From Roseiarcus sp963806935 (lineage in GTDB: Bacteria > Pseudomonadota > Alphaproteobacteria > Rhizobiales > Beijerinckiaceae), in assembly GCA_963806935.1 (NCBI GenBank), contig CAWEAT010000013.1, positions 46,622 through 110,621 of the forward strand: a stretch of DNA of 64,000 nt, in the 5' to 3' direction. The translations under genes and the position numbers were made by a program. Shown one piece after another: positions 54,186 to 63,398 of this stretch (positions within the stretch are counted from its first letter, which is position 1; the number at the start of each line of letters is the position of its first letter). The notes beneath the pieces are model-generated. The model saw nothing but the letters and a program-made list of their open reading frames with translations, was not told where the DNA came from and did not search any database.

Positions 54186-55377
54186 ATGACCCAGGACTCC
54201 GATTCGCAATTGGAAGAGTCGCCGGATGGCCCCGTGACCTCGGATATCGTCTATCCGTCCGCCATACCCTTCGTGATCGTTCATCTGGCTTGCTTTGCGG
54301 CGATCTGGACCGGCGTCACGCGTTGAGGCGCTGGCGATCGGGGTCGGTCTCTACTGGCTCCGGATCTTCGCCATTGGGGCCGGCTATCACCGCTACTTTT
54401 CTCATCGCGCCTATGAAACCAGCCGCGTTTTTCAGTTCGTTCTCGCGGCGATGGCGCAGACGACGGCGCAAAAGAGCGTGTTATGGTGGGCAGCCAACCA
54501 TCGTGACCACCACCTCCATTCCGATACCGAGCTCGACGTCCATTCGCCGCGGCATTTCGGATTCGTCTATAGTCATCTCGGCTGGATCTTCGCCCGACGC
54601 CACGAGACGACAAATTTCGCCAGGGTGGCGGATCTCGCCCAATATCCCGAGTTGATGTGGCTCCATCGTTACGAACTGGCGCCTCCATTCGTGCTCGCGC
54701 TCGCCTGTTTCGCCGCCGCCGGTTGGCCGGGCCTCATCGTCGGCTTCTTCTGGAGCACGGTCGCGGTCTATCACGCGACATTCTGCATCAACTCGCTCGC
54801 GCATGTCGTCGGACGGCGCCGCTACGTGACCGGGGACGATTCTCGCAACAATTGGCTCCTCGCCATTTTCACCATGGGCGAGGGCTGGCACAACAATCAT
54901 CATGCGTTCCAGAGCAGCGTTCGCCAGGGGTTCCGCTGGTGGGAATATGATCCAACTTACTATCTCCTGACGCTGCTTGAGCGTCTTGGACTGGTCTGGA
55001 AATTGAAGCGCCCGCCGCTCGAGGTCGTGCAAAACCAGCATCGGCTCGGCAGCCGCGTCACTCGTCGCGCCGCCCTGCAAGTCGCCGAAAGTTTCAACGC
55101 CGAGCGCATCGCGGCCGCGGTCGCGAGCGCGCTTGGAAATCGAGGCTTGGCCGATCTCCGCGCGCGCCTCTCCCAGGCGCAGCCGTTCGCCATCAGGGAC
55201 GTCTTCAGCGAATTGAACCTGCCCCATATTCCGAGCAAGGCTGAGATCGTGCGTCGCGCCCGCTCCCTGCTTGCCAACTCACCCTCGTTGGAGGACATCG
55301 CCGCAAAGGCGCATGAGCTGCTTCTGGAGGCGATCGGGACGCGGCTGGCGACGCTCGCCGCGCAATCGGCCGCCTGA
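54186..55377 (+). pseudogene. Acyl-CoA delta-9 desaturase-type protein, one frame break
   Basis: This membrane di-iron fatty-acid desaturase has three histidine boxes: GYHRYFSHR, NHRDHHLH and WHNNHHAF. The N-terminal 45 residues (QDSDSQLEESPDG, then PFVIVHLACFAAIWTG) are in a different frame from the rest; the switch is at about 54318-54328. Removing one base gives 396 residues. The C-terminal 120 residues (after WKLKRPPLEVVQNQH) form a helical extension (RIAAAVASALGNRGLADLRARLSQ) that many desaturases share in part. It introduces double bonds into acyl chains, affecting membrane fluidity. Confidence 0.85.
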
Positions 55378-55386
55378 GCCGGCGCG

Positions 55387-56376
55387 TCATTTGACTTTCG
55401 CCGGCTCCGACGGGGCCTGTCGCGATTTGGCCGCGGCGCCGCTCAGCCAGACGGTCGCATTTTTCGGATCGAACACGATCGTACCGAAAACTCGCAAGAA
55501 CGAAGCGCCAAGCTGGGCCGCCGGCTCGGTCAGGTCCGCGATCCCGCCACATGCGTCGGGCGGCTTCACGATCAAATGGAAATCGTCGACTTGCGCGACC
55601 GTCCTGCTGTGCTCGTCTTCGATTCCAAGAGAGTGGCCGTCGACGGCGTAGCGAGGCCGTCGCTCGCGGCCGTCGCAGGTCCAGACGTCGATGTCGCCGG
55701 CGCGTTCGAGTTTGATCCCGCTCGCGACGAGACGCTCGAACAGCGCCTGGTTGATGTCGACCGAGTGGGCATAGACGGCATCCTCGTAGCCGGTGTCGAT
55801 CTGCGCGAAGGCGCGAACCTCCCCGAGACGGACGAAAACGACCGGAACATTGGGTAGACGCGCGTCGGCTATTGAAGGCTCGGACGAAAAGAACCCGTTC
55901 TGGGCGATGGGAACGAGGCCACGCGCGATCAGGGCCTCCCTCGGGCACGGTTCGGCGCCGAGATAGGCCGCGTCGTCAGTCAACTGGACGGTCAGACGGG
56001 ACAGGAGATTGGCGCCGATGACGCCGAACTGGCCTTTTTCCGGTTGCCGCAGCAAGCCGTAGCGCGCGAGATGAAAATCGCCTCGATCGACGCCAGGCAG
56101 CGAAATCGCCGCCGCCCGGGCCGTCCCCTCCGGACCAGGGAATGCGTCGGCCGACAAGGAGCTCCGCGTCGCTCCGTAGTCGAGGAGGAACGGGCCGGTC
56201 ACCCCGTCGGCGGTGAGTTCGATATAGGGAGAGGTCCCGTTCGGGACGCTGACCCTCGCGTACAGGCGCCCGCCGCAGAGCGCTTCCTGGTCCTGATCTC
56301 CGACCGCCATGCCGACGCCGAATATAAGAGCTGCAAGCGCTGCGAACGAGAGAGAGGTGGTCCTGACGATCGCCAT
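55387..56376 (-). CDS. Secreted retropepsin-like aspartyl protease homologue
   Basis: The 329-residue protein has an N-terminal signal peptide (about 1-26). Two retropepsin-like motifs are present: FLLDYGATRSSL (about 63-74) and AQIDTGYEDAVY (about 191-202). The first has Tyr where Thr or Ser is usual (DYG, not DTG/DSG). An Ala/Gly-rich GVIGANLLSRL follows the first motif, as in bilobal aspartyl proteases. Activity is uncertain. It is convergent with the desaturase, nine bases apart. Confidence 0.72.
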   Translation of the reverse strand: MAIVRTTSLSFAALAALIFGVGMAVGDQDQEALCGGRLYARVSVPNGTSPYIELTADGVTGPFLLDYGATRSSLSADAFPGPEGTARAAAISLPGVDRGDFHLARYGLLRQPEKGQFGVIGANLLSRLTVQLTDDAAYLGAEPCPREALIARGLVPIAQNGFFSSEPSIADARLPNVPVVFVRLGEVRAFAQIDTGYEDAVYAHSVDINQALFERLVASGIKLERAGDIDVWTCDGRERRPRYAVDGHSLGIEDEHSRTVAQVDDFHLIVKPPDACGGIADLTEPAAQLGASFLRVFGTIVFDPKNATVWLSGAAAKSRQAPSEPAKVK

Positions 56377-56486
56377 GCGATTGGGTTAGGGTCCAGAGCC
56401 AGGGGTCCTGTCAATGGCGCCCCGTTCTGCTTTTGGGGTCGCCGTCGGGTCCACACACTTCTCTCGTGCGCAAGGGGGTTCCGCGC

Positions 56487-57479
56487 ATGTCCCAATCTGA
56501 GTCACCGATAAACTACCGGCTCGGAAGCCTCTATGCGGTCATCACCGCCTGCCTGTACGCGACTCAGGAACCGTTCTCCTTTCCGGCTGCAAGGCATCTC
56601 AATACCTTGCAGTTCGTGTGCGTCACTCAGATCGCGCTGCTCGTGTCGATCCCCCTGTTGACCGCCGCCCCGGCCAGTCGGCGGGACTTCGTCGCCCTGT
56701 TCCGAAAACCCGCCAATTACGGATATCTGGCGGTCATCTTCGCCATCGGCATGTCCGGGTTGCTGCTATATAACTTCGGCCTCAGCAATGCCCATCCGAT
56801 CATCATCTCCGCGATCCTGAACCTCTCGCCATTCTGGGGGGCGCTGGTCGCGCTCATTATCTCGCGAGTTCCGATCCCGATCTCGCCGGCGACCTTCTTC
56901 GGCTGTTTCGCCGGCGCCTTCATCGGCGCGATGGCGGTCGCCTGGAGCCAGCTCGGCGACGCCGACAAGCCGACATTCAGTCAACTGGCCGACAATTTCG
57001 TCCACGGCAGCTGGGTTTACGCCATTCCGGTCCCGCTCTGTTCGGCCCTAGGCGGGACCCTCGTCGGCAGATGGTTCGGGAAATACAATGAATCAGCGGC
57101 GATCGCGGCCAATTTCCTGTTCGCCAACGTCATCCTGATTCCGTCCTGCCTTGCCGTTCTCTACTGGCGAGGCGAGCTCAACTTCGATCAGCTGCCGGCG
57201 ATGATTCTGATGATCGTCGGCACCATCCTCGCCTCGTCGGTCGGGCGGGTCATCTATCAAATATCGCTGACGGTGACCGGCGGCGATAACGGCTTCGTCA
57301 CAATGTTCTGGAACCTGGTCCCTGCCCTGACCGCGCTGGTGTCGCTCACGCTGTCGCGGTGGATCGCCGATGAGCACTTCGCCATCAACCCGACCTTTTT
57401 CCTGGGCTCGGTGGTCATCGGCGCGGCGCTGCTGTTGTTTTCGCTCAAGTCTTGGCGGCAACCCTCTCGGCGCACGTAA
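56487..57479 (+). CDS. DMT-superfamily (EamA) transporter
   Basis: The 330-residue inner-membrane protein has ten hydrophobic segments in two EamA-like halves (first half ends near GAMAVAWSQLGDADK; the second starts at HGSWVYAIPVPL). Drug/metabolite transporters export amino acids, sugars or drugs. The ATG at 56487 follows an AAGGGGG SD. The substrate is unknown. Confidence 0.85.
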   Translation: MSQSESPINYRLGSLYAVITACLYATQEPFSFPAARHLNTLQFVCVTQIALLVSIPLLTAAPASRRDFVALFRKPANYGYLAVIFAIGMSGLLLYNFGLSNAHPIIISAILNLSPFWGALVALIISRVPIPISPATFFGCFAGAFIGAMAVAWSQLGDADKPTFSQLADNFVHGSWVYAIPVPLCSALGGTLVGRWFGKYNESAAIAANFLFANVILIPSCLAVLYWRGELNFDQLPAMILMIVGTILASSVGRVIYQISLTVTGGDNGFVTMFWNLVPALTALVSLTLSRWIADEHFAINPTFFLGSVVIGAALLLFSLKSWRQPSRRT

Positions 57480-57575
57480 AAGGAGCGGCGCTAGGAGGTA
57501 GCCGCAATCACGATCTCGGAGGACGCGGGCGGGCCATTGTCAGGCCGCCAGTGATCAGAACGAGTTTAGGTAAGG

Positions 57576-58304
57576 TCACACATCATCGGGTCCAGGAAGG
57601 ACGGGCGGACAAACGACATTCCAATTATCCGCGTCAAAGCCAAGCCTTTCGGCGGCGTTCCTCTCCGTGTCCGACAGCTCGGACCAATTCCTCGACGATG
57701 ACGTGCCAGTGGAATTGTCAGTTTCCCAGAGAGCGCGCGACCACCCGAGGGCTTCCCAAGCCTGCCTTTCGGCATTGGACAATTGGTCCCAGTCGAAACC
57801 GTCCCAAACACATACGCTTACGACGGGGCGAATTTCCTCGGCGGGCGCGGCGGCGACGCCAGAGGAACAAACGACGTTCCAATTATCCGCGGCAAAGCCA
57901 AGCCTTCCGGCGGCGTTTCTCTCGGTGTCGGACAGCTCGGACCAATCCCTCGACGACGATGACGCGTCTTTGCCAGTTTCCCAGCGAGCGCGTGACCATC
58001 CGAGGGTTTCCCAAGCTTGCCTCTCCGCATTGGACAATTGATCCCAGTCGAAACCATCCCAAGCACATACGCTTGCGACGGGGCGGATTCCGACGGCGGG
58101 CGCGTGGGCGACGCGCGGTTTGGCCCGGTGATGTCTCGCGGCCGGAGGTTTCCCCAATGCCGGCGGTGCAACAGTTGTGAGGTTAGTCGCTGGAGGTTCC
58201 TCGGACGGCTGTGCGGCATTTGTGAGGCCAGTCAGAACGATGAGCCCGACTAAAGCTAACGTAGCCGCGACGGTGCGGCGGCCGTATCCGAAATAAATGT
58301 TCAT
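57576..58304 (-). CDS. Secreted protein with four W-L-G-W repeat units
   Basis: I do not recognise the family. The 242-residue protein starts with a signal peptide (about 1-31), then a Pro/Ala linker. Two near-identical 75-residue repeats (about 73-146 and 158-232) follow. Each contains two similar helical units: W-x2-L-S-x2-E-R-x-A-x3-LG-(W/F)-x4-W (for example DWDQLSNAERQAWETLGW and DWSELSDTERNAAGRLGF). Each repeat is bracketed by two cysteines (C80/C146 and C165/C232), suggesting a disulfide-clamped unit in the periplasm or outside. Four copies of the motif make a binding or structural role likely. Confidence 0.8.
   Translation of the reverse strand: MNIYFGYGRRTVAATLALVGLIVLTGLTNAAQPSEEPPATNLTTVAPPALGKPPAARHHRAKPRVAHAPAVGIRPVASVCAWDGFDWDQLSNAERQAWETLGWSRARWETGKDASSSSRDWSELSDTERNAAGRLGFAADNWNVVCSSGVAAAPAEEIRPVVSVCVWDGFDWDQLSNAERQAWEALGWSRALWETDNSTGTSSSRNWSELSDTERNAAERLGFDADNWNVVCPPVLPGPDDV
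57609..58088. repeat. Internal direct duplication in the W-L-G-W repeat gene
   Basis: Bases 57609-57833 and 57867-58088 are direct repeats with high identity, with differences mostly in the serine-rich linker and at third codon positions. They encode the two disulfide-bracketed units. The similarity at DNA level suggests a fairly recent duplication or ongoing gene conversion. Confidence 0.8.
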
Positions 58305-58628
58305 GGTCCTCTCTTGGAGGGCGGCCGTGCGCGTCAGCGCCCGACAGTAGCGGGACAAATACCCAAAACCACACCCGCCGGTCTGCGCAATAGGTATGAC
58401 TACGCGGGGCATCAGGTCAGGAAACCCCATCCCTCAATCAACCCGTCTCACATCTGTCTGAGCCAGGACATTGGGCTATCGCTCGGCTGACCCGCGCCGG
58501 ATTGCGCGAGGGTTTTACGTTCGACCTCGCCAGGCGCAAAATGACATCGCCATAGCTTTCGCCTGGCCCGCGGACGGCCGTCAGGCGATCGATGGGCTTT
58601 TCAGGGCTCCCGCGGCGTACACCCGCAA

Positions 58629-58820
58629 TCAGCGCGCGAGGGCGAGAGGATCGCGCAGAACGGACGCCGCTATGGGCGCTCGCACTGACAGCGCCTTATC
58701 CGCGCGAGCGATTGGCGGCGCGGACGTCGATAAGTTCGCGAGGGCTAGAAGCCCGAAGGCAGCTGCAGCGCCGGCCACAAGGGCGGCTCTCATTGGGAGA
58801 ACGCGGGAAAACATCAACAC
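58629..58820 (-). CDS. Possible small secreted protein
   Basis: A short frame (63 codons; alternative start 58793) encodes a hydrophobic signal-like segment (RAALVAGAAAAFGLLALANLS) followed by a polar tail with PPIARADKALSVRAPIAASVLRDP. It lies in the otherwise gene-poor interval 58431-59021, where I see nothing else convincing. It could be a real small secreted protein or a chance frame. Confidence 0.35.
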   Translation of the reverse strand: MLMFSRVLPMRAALVAGAAAAFGLLALANLSTSAPPIARADKALSVRAPIAASVLRDPLALAR

Positions 58821-59021
58821 GGGTTTCGATCCACGAAGGAATTAAACTGACTAAGCGTACGCCCGTCCTCAAATCGCCGCAGTGACGGCGCTCACAGCCC
58901 AGCGCCAAGGGAAATGATAAGGTTTTGAAGGGGTCGGACCACCTTACGTGAAAAAACTCGCCCTCGCCGGTCAGTGCTTCGACGCCATCAATTCGTCGCC
59001 TCAACTGGCTAGCGTCGCGAA

Positions 59022-59393
59022 ATGGCGAACAACGCAAGTGATTTCAGCCTTCTCTTGAGACCGGAAGTCCCAACGCGAAGTTTCGCGACAGGAGACACGA
59101 TCTTTGAAGAGGGCGACCTTGGCGACGAATTTTTTGTGGTCGTTAGCGGAGAGGTCGAGATCAGGAGCGGCAGCCGTCGCCTCGAAACTTTGGGGCCGAA
59201 AGGCATTTTCGGCGAAATGGCTTTGATCGACGAAAGTCCGCGGAGCGCGACGGTCATTGCCCTGACGGATGTCACCGTCGCGCCGATCAAAGAAATGCAG
59301 TTCCTGTTTCTGGTCAAGCACATGCCGACGTTCGCGCTTAAGGTTATGCGCGTCCTTGCCAATCGGCTGCGCCTTCAAAACAAGGCGGTCTGA
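59022..59393 (+). CDS. Single-domain cyclic-nucleotide-binding protein
   Basis: The 123-residue protein consists of one cNMP-binding jelly roll (GDTIFEEGDLGDEFFVVVSGEVEI) with a phosphate-binding cassette (FGEMALIDESPRSATVIAL). The conserved Arg and Glu of the cassette are present, so it could bind cAMP or cGMP. There is no DNA-binding or enzymatic domain, so it would act as a sensor partner. Confidence 0.88.
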   Translation: MANNASDFSLLLRPEVPTRSFATGDTIFEEGDLGDEFFVVVSGEVEIRSGSRRLETLGPKGIFGEMALIDESPRSATVIALTDVTVAPIKEMQFLFLVKHMPTFALKVMRVLANRLRLQNKAV

Positions 59394-59535
59394 TCCGAGG
59401 GGCCGGAGAGCCGGGGAAAGGCTGGGCAGGCCATACGTCGGCGCCATCCGGCAATGTCGCCCCTGATGGCCGGTAGGATAGAACTGAGATCACGTTCCTA
59501 TCGCGAGGGAGGCCGGCACGCCAAGCCCCCAAGTG

Positions 59536-61120
59536 CTAGGAGCCTGTCTGCTTAATCCCCGGCGGGATGGGATTTGAACCGCTCAAGCCAGTCGGAGAGC
59601 CGGATGCAGCAAATTCGCGCATCCGGTTTGATGTAAGGTTGGGTGGAAGCTTTGCGGCCATCGTTCGTTGCACCGTTTCCGAGGTGGCGAAGCTCAGCCG
59701 GTTGCGAGTGCGGCCAGGGACGGGGTCCGCCCCTGGGCGAGCTTCAAGATATTGTGGGCGAGGCAGACGAGGCCCCACTCGTTGGCGACCTTCTCGACGC
59801 CGCGCAAGAGAAACTGACGGAAGCCGCGCGCCTGCTTGATCTGTCCGAACACCGGCTCGGGCAGCTGCTTTCTTAAGCGGTAGGGGCTGGAGTGCCCGCC
59901 GGCCTTGATTCTTTCGCGCATGGCGGCGACGCGGGCGCCGCCGCCTTCTCCTTCCCCGGCGTGCTTGGCCCGCCCCGGCGCGATATAGGCGTCGATCTCG
60001 CGTTCCTCCATCGCTGTAAGGTTGGCGTCGGAGCAATAGCCCGCGTCCGCCGACAGTTGCGTCGGCTTCTTGCCCAGATTGGCTTCGATGGCGTCGGCCA
60101 TCGGCGCCAATTGATGTTGATCGCTCTGCTTCGCGTCGAGGCCGTGGGCGACGATCACCTGCGCCGTCGCGTCGACCGCCGCCTGCGCATTGTAGCCCTG
60201 GATGAAGCCGTCCTTGGTTTTCATGATGCGGCTTTCGGGATCGGTGAAGTTCTTCTGCGCTTTGGGGTCAGGCTCTTCGGATGGCGGGGCGGCGGGCCTG
60301 CCCGGTTTCTTGCGGCCCTCGGCTTGTCGCCGCTCCTCGGCCTCGGCCTGCGCTTTGGCCTTGGCCGCCGCGGCCGCTTTCGCCTCGGCCTCCAATTCGG
60401 CCTTCGCCGCCCGGATCTTCTCGACGCGCTTCTTCTTGTCGGCGACCCATTTGGGCAGCTCCTCGCCGCTCTTGTCGCGGCCGAAGGCTCTGTCTTCCTC
60501 GGCGTCCGCAGCCTCGGCTGCGCTCAGCCACCGCTCGACCTCGGCCTCGAGCTCCGCCGCACGCTTCTCCATGCGCTCGGAGCTCATCGCCTTGTGCTTG
60601 GAGGCGTTCGCCTTGATCTTCGTCCCGTCGAGCGCGACATGGCCGAGCTTCACAAGTCCCGCCTGTTCGCACAGCTTGAGAACTTGCCCGAACAGTCCCG
60701 CAAGCGCCTTCAAGTGCCGCTTGCGGAAGTCGGAGACGGTGCGAAAATCCGGCGGATCGAGCCCGACAATGCTCAGGAAGTCGACCCGTTCGCGCGCCGC
60801 CTTGGCGATCCGGCGCGACGAGTAGACGCCGTTGCAATAGCCGTACAGCAACAGCGCCGTCATCATCGCCGGGTCAAACGGCGGCTGCCCGCGCTCGCTC
60901 GCATACGCGGCTTCGATCTCACCAAGGTCGAGAGGCTCGAGCACAAGCGCCAAAATGAAGCGAGCCAGATGGTCCTCGCCGACAAAGTCCTGAACGCTCG
61001 CCGGCAACAACAGCGGCTGATCGATCGTCCAGGGCCGGAAGGTCTTGCTCATAAGCAAACAGAATCCGATTCGAGCAAACGCCGCCACCACAATCCGCCA
61101 TTTCTCGGACAGGCTCCTAG
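59536..61120. mobile_element. IS1182-family insertion sequence
   Basis: The element is bounded by 13-bp perfect inverted repeats, CTAGGAGCCTGTC at 59536-59548 and its complement at 61108-61120. The outer CTAG is itself palindromic, so it may be a 4-bp target duplication with GAGCCTGTC as the true end. It holds one transposase gene on the minus strand and a 27-base hairpin (59600-59626; arms CCGGATGC and GCATCCGG). The length of about 1.6 kb fits the family. It lies between the cNMP-binding gene and the broken mutase genes. Confidence 0.88.
59694..61052 (-). CDS. IS1182-type DDE transposase
   Basis: The 452-residue transposase starts MSKTFRPWTIDQPLLLP with DFVGEDHLARFILALV, typical of IS1182. 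The first catalytic Asp is in HVALDGTKIKANAS, the second in LSADAGYCSD, and the Glu near the C-terminus in the EPVFGQIKQARGFR segment. A long A/E/K-rich coiled coil (about 170-265) lies between. The frame is intact, so it may be functional. Confidence 0.9.
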   Translation of the reverse strand: MSKTFRPWTIDQPLLLPASVQDFVGEDHLARFILALVLEPLDLGEIEAAYASERGQPPFDPAMMTALLLYGYCNGVYSSRRIAKAARERVDFLSIVGLDPPDFRTVSDFRKRHLKALAGLFGQVLKLCEQAGLVKLGHVALDGTKIKANASKHKAMSSERMEKRAAELEAEVERWLSAAEAADAEEDRAFGRDKSGEELPKWVADKKKRVEKIRAAKAELEAEAKAAAAAKAKAQAEAEERRQAEGRKKPGRPAAPPSEEPDPKAQKNFTDPESRIMKTKDGFIQGYNAQAAVDATAQVIVAHGLDAKQSDQHQLAPMADAIEANLGKKPTQLSADAGYCSDANLTAMEEREIDAYIAPGRAKHAGEGEGGGARVAAMRERIKAGGHSSPYRLRKQLPEPVFGQIKQARGFRQFLLRGVEKVANEWGLVCLAHNILKLAQGRTPSLAALATG

Positions 61121-61215
61121 GTGAGGGACGGCCGCGCCCACGGCCTATGCGCCAATACGGGATTCCCGGACAGGCGAAGCCGCCCAGGCAGCCGGCCCAG
61201 CGGACCGCAACACCC

Positions 61216-63371
61216 CTATGCGGGCGAGCGCTGGCTGTAACCGAGCCGTTCGTTGAGCTTTTCCATCAGACTTTGCGCAGCCTCCGCGACGACGGTCCCC
61301 GGCGGAAAAATCGCATCCGCGCCGGCGGCGCGCAGCAATGCAAAGTCCTGGCTTGGAATGACGCCGCCGACCGCGATCATCATTTCGTCCAGGCCGAGCG
61401 TGCGCAGGGCCCGCTTGAGATCCGGCACGAGCGCGAGGTGGCCGGCCGCAAGCGAGGAGACGCCAACGATGTGAGCCTCTTTCCTGGCGGCCAGCGCCGC
61501 GACCTCCTCGGGCGTCGCAAACAGCGGCCCGATTTCGACGTCGAAGCCGAGATCGGCGAACGCAGAGGCAATGATCTTCTGCCCACGGTCGTGCCCATCC
61601 TGGCCCATCTTGGCCACCAGAATCCGGGGGGCGCGACCCTCGTTCTCGGCAAATGCGCGCGTCATCGCGATCACCCGCTCGTTCGCCTCGGCGCCCGGGC
61701 CGGCCTCGGACAGATAAACGCCGGAAATGGCGCGCACTTCGGCGACGTGGCGGCCAAAGGCCTTTTCGAGCGCCAACGATATTTCGCCGACGGTGGCCTT
61801 GGCCCGCGCCGCCTCCACCGAAAGCTGCAAAAGATTGGCGCGGCCTCGCGCGCCAATGGTTAGCGCCTTGAGCGCGGCTTGCGTCGGCGCCCTCGTCACG
61901 CTCGGCGCGGAGGCGCCCGAGCTTCTCGATTTGCCGCGCGCGCACCGCGGCAGCGTCGACCTTCAGCACGCCGAGATCCCGCTCGATCGTCGGCGCGTGG
62001 ACGTTGACGCCGATCACGGTCTGGCGGCCCAAATCGATGCGCGCCTGTGTGCGCGCCGCCGCCTCCTCGATCCGGCGCTTCGGCACGCCGCTCTCGATCG
62101 CCTTGGCCATCCCCCCAAGGCTCTCGACCTCATCGATATGGCTCTGCGCCCGCACGGCGAGGTCGGCGGTCAGGCGTTCGAGATAATACGAGCCGCCCCA
62201 GGCGTCGATGATCCGGGTCGTGCCGCTCTCTTCGATCAGAAAGAGCTGGGTGTTGCGGGCGATGCGGGCGGAAAAAGGGGTTGGCAGCGCCAGCGCCTCA
62301 TCGAGCGCGTTGGTGTGCAGCGATTGGGTGTGGCCCTGGGTCGCTGCCATCGCCTCGATCTGGGTGCGCACGATATTGTTGAAGGGGTCCTGCGCGGTCA
62401 AGCGACCAGCCGGACGTCTGGCAGTGCGCCCTGAGCGGAGCGACTTGTCGGATCTCGGTTTGAACCTTTGACAACAGCCGGCCCAAAGCTTGCGCGCAGC
62501 ACGCAGCTTGGCGACCTCCATGAAGAAGTTCATGCCCACCGCCCAGAAAAACGACAAGCGGGGCGCGAAGGCGTCAACGTCATTCCGGCGTCGACGCCGG
62601 CGCGCAAATACTCCAGGCCGTCGGCGAGCGTGTAGGCGAGTTCGAGATCTGCGTCGCGCCGGCCTCCTGCATGTGGTAGCCGGAGATCGAGATCGAGTTG
62701 AATTTCGGCATGGTGGCGGCGGTGAACGCGAAAATGTCGGCGACGATCCGCATCGAGGCGGCGGGAGGATAGATGTAGGTGTTGCGGACCATGAACTCTT
62801 TGAGGATGTCGTTCTGAATGGTGCCTGAGAGTGCGCCAGCTTCACGCCCTGCTCTTCGGCGGCGACAATGTAGAGCGCCAGAACCGGCAGCACCGCGCCG
62901 TTCATCGTCATCGAGACGCTGATCGAGTCGAGCGGGATGCCGTCGAACAGGGTGCGCATGTCGTAGATCGAAATCGATCGCGACGCCCGGCCATGCCGAC
63001 ATCGCCGGCGACGCGCGGATGATCGAAATCGTAGCCGCGATGGGTGGCCAGATCGAAGGCGACCGAGAGGCCCTTCTGGCCCGCGGCGAGATTGCGCGAT
63101 AGAAGGCGTTGAACTCCTCGGCGGTCGAAAGCCCGCGTACTGCCGCACTGTCCAGGGCTGCTTGACGTACATGGTCGGATATGGCCCGCGCAGATAAGGC
63201 GGAAGCCCAGGCCATTCGCTGGCGAGTTCGAGCCCGTCACGGTCGCTCGGCCCATAGAGCGACTTGACTTTAAACTCCCTCGGGCGTCGTCCAAATTCGC
63301 GGCGCTGCTGCATCGACCGGAGTCGGAGGGACGGCGAAGGGAACGGCCGAGAAATGGGGAATCTGGCTCAT
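61216..63371 (-). pseudogene. scpA: Methylmalonyl-CoA mutase large subunit, many frame breaks
   Basis: The gene encodes the B12-dependent mutase converting methylmalonyl-CoA and succinyl-CoA. It starts at 63371 (MSQIPHFSAVPFAVPP). Recognisable pieces follow in alternating frames: KVKSLYGPSDRDGLELASEWPG, LSTAEEFNAFYR, GQKGLSVAFDLATHRGYD, IYDMRTLFDGIPLDS, TIQNDILKEFMVRNTYIYPP, LSFFWAVGMNFFMEVAK, HCQTSGWSL and TAQDPFNNIVRTQIEAMAA. At least eight switches are needed, the first at about 63268-63273. The C-terminal B12-binding domain (61216-61899) is intact (AKMGQDGHDRGQKIIASAF, GGVIPSQDF, GADAIFPPGT). As read, no full-length protein can be made. Confidence 0.88.
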
Positions 63372-63398
63372 GACCTCGTCAATCCAAAGCCCATCCGC

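Noticed and set aside
57609..58088. Direct repeats as a possible CRISPR array
   Set aside because: There are only two long coding repeats within one open frame, with no short spacers; they encode protein repeats.
59566..59626. T-arm-like sequence (complement reads GGTTCAAATCCC) suggesting a tRNA gene at the IS left end
   Set aside because: No acceptor, D or anticodon arms can be drawn around it, and it lies inside the IS boundaries between the end repeat and the transposase stop.
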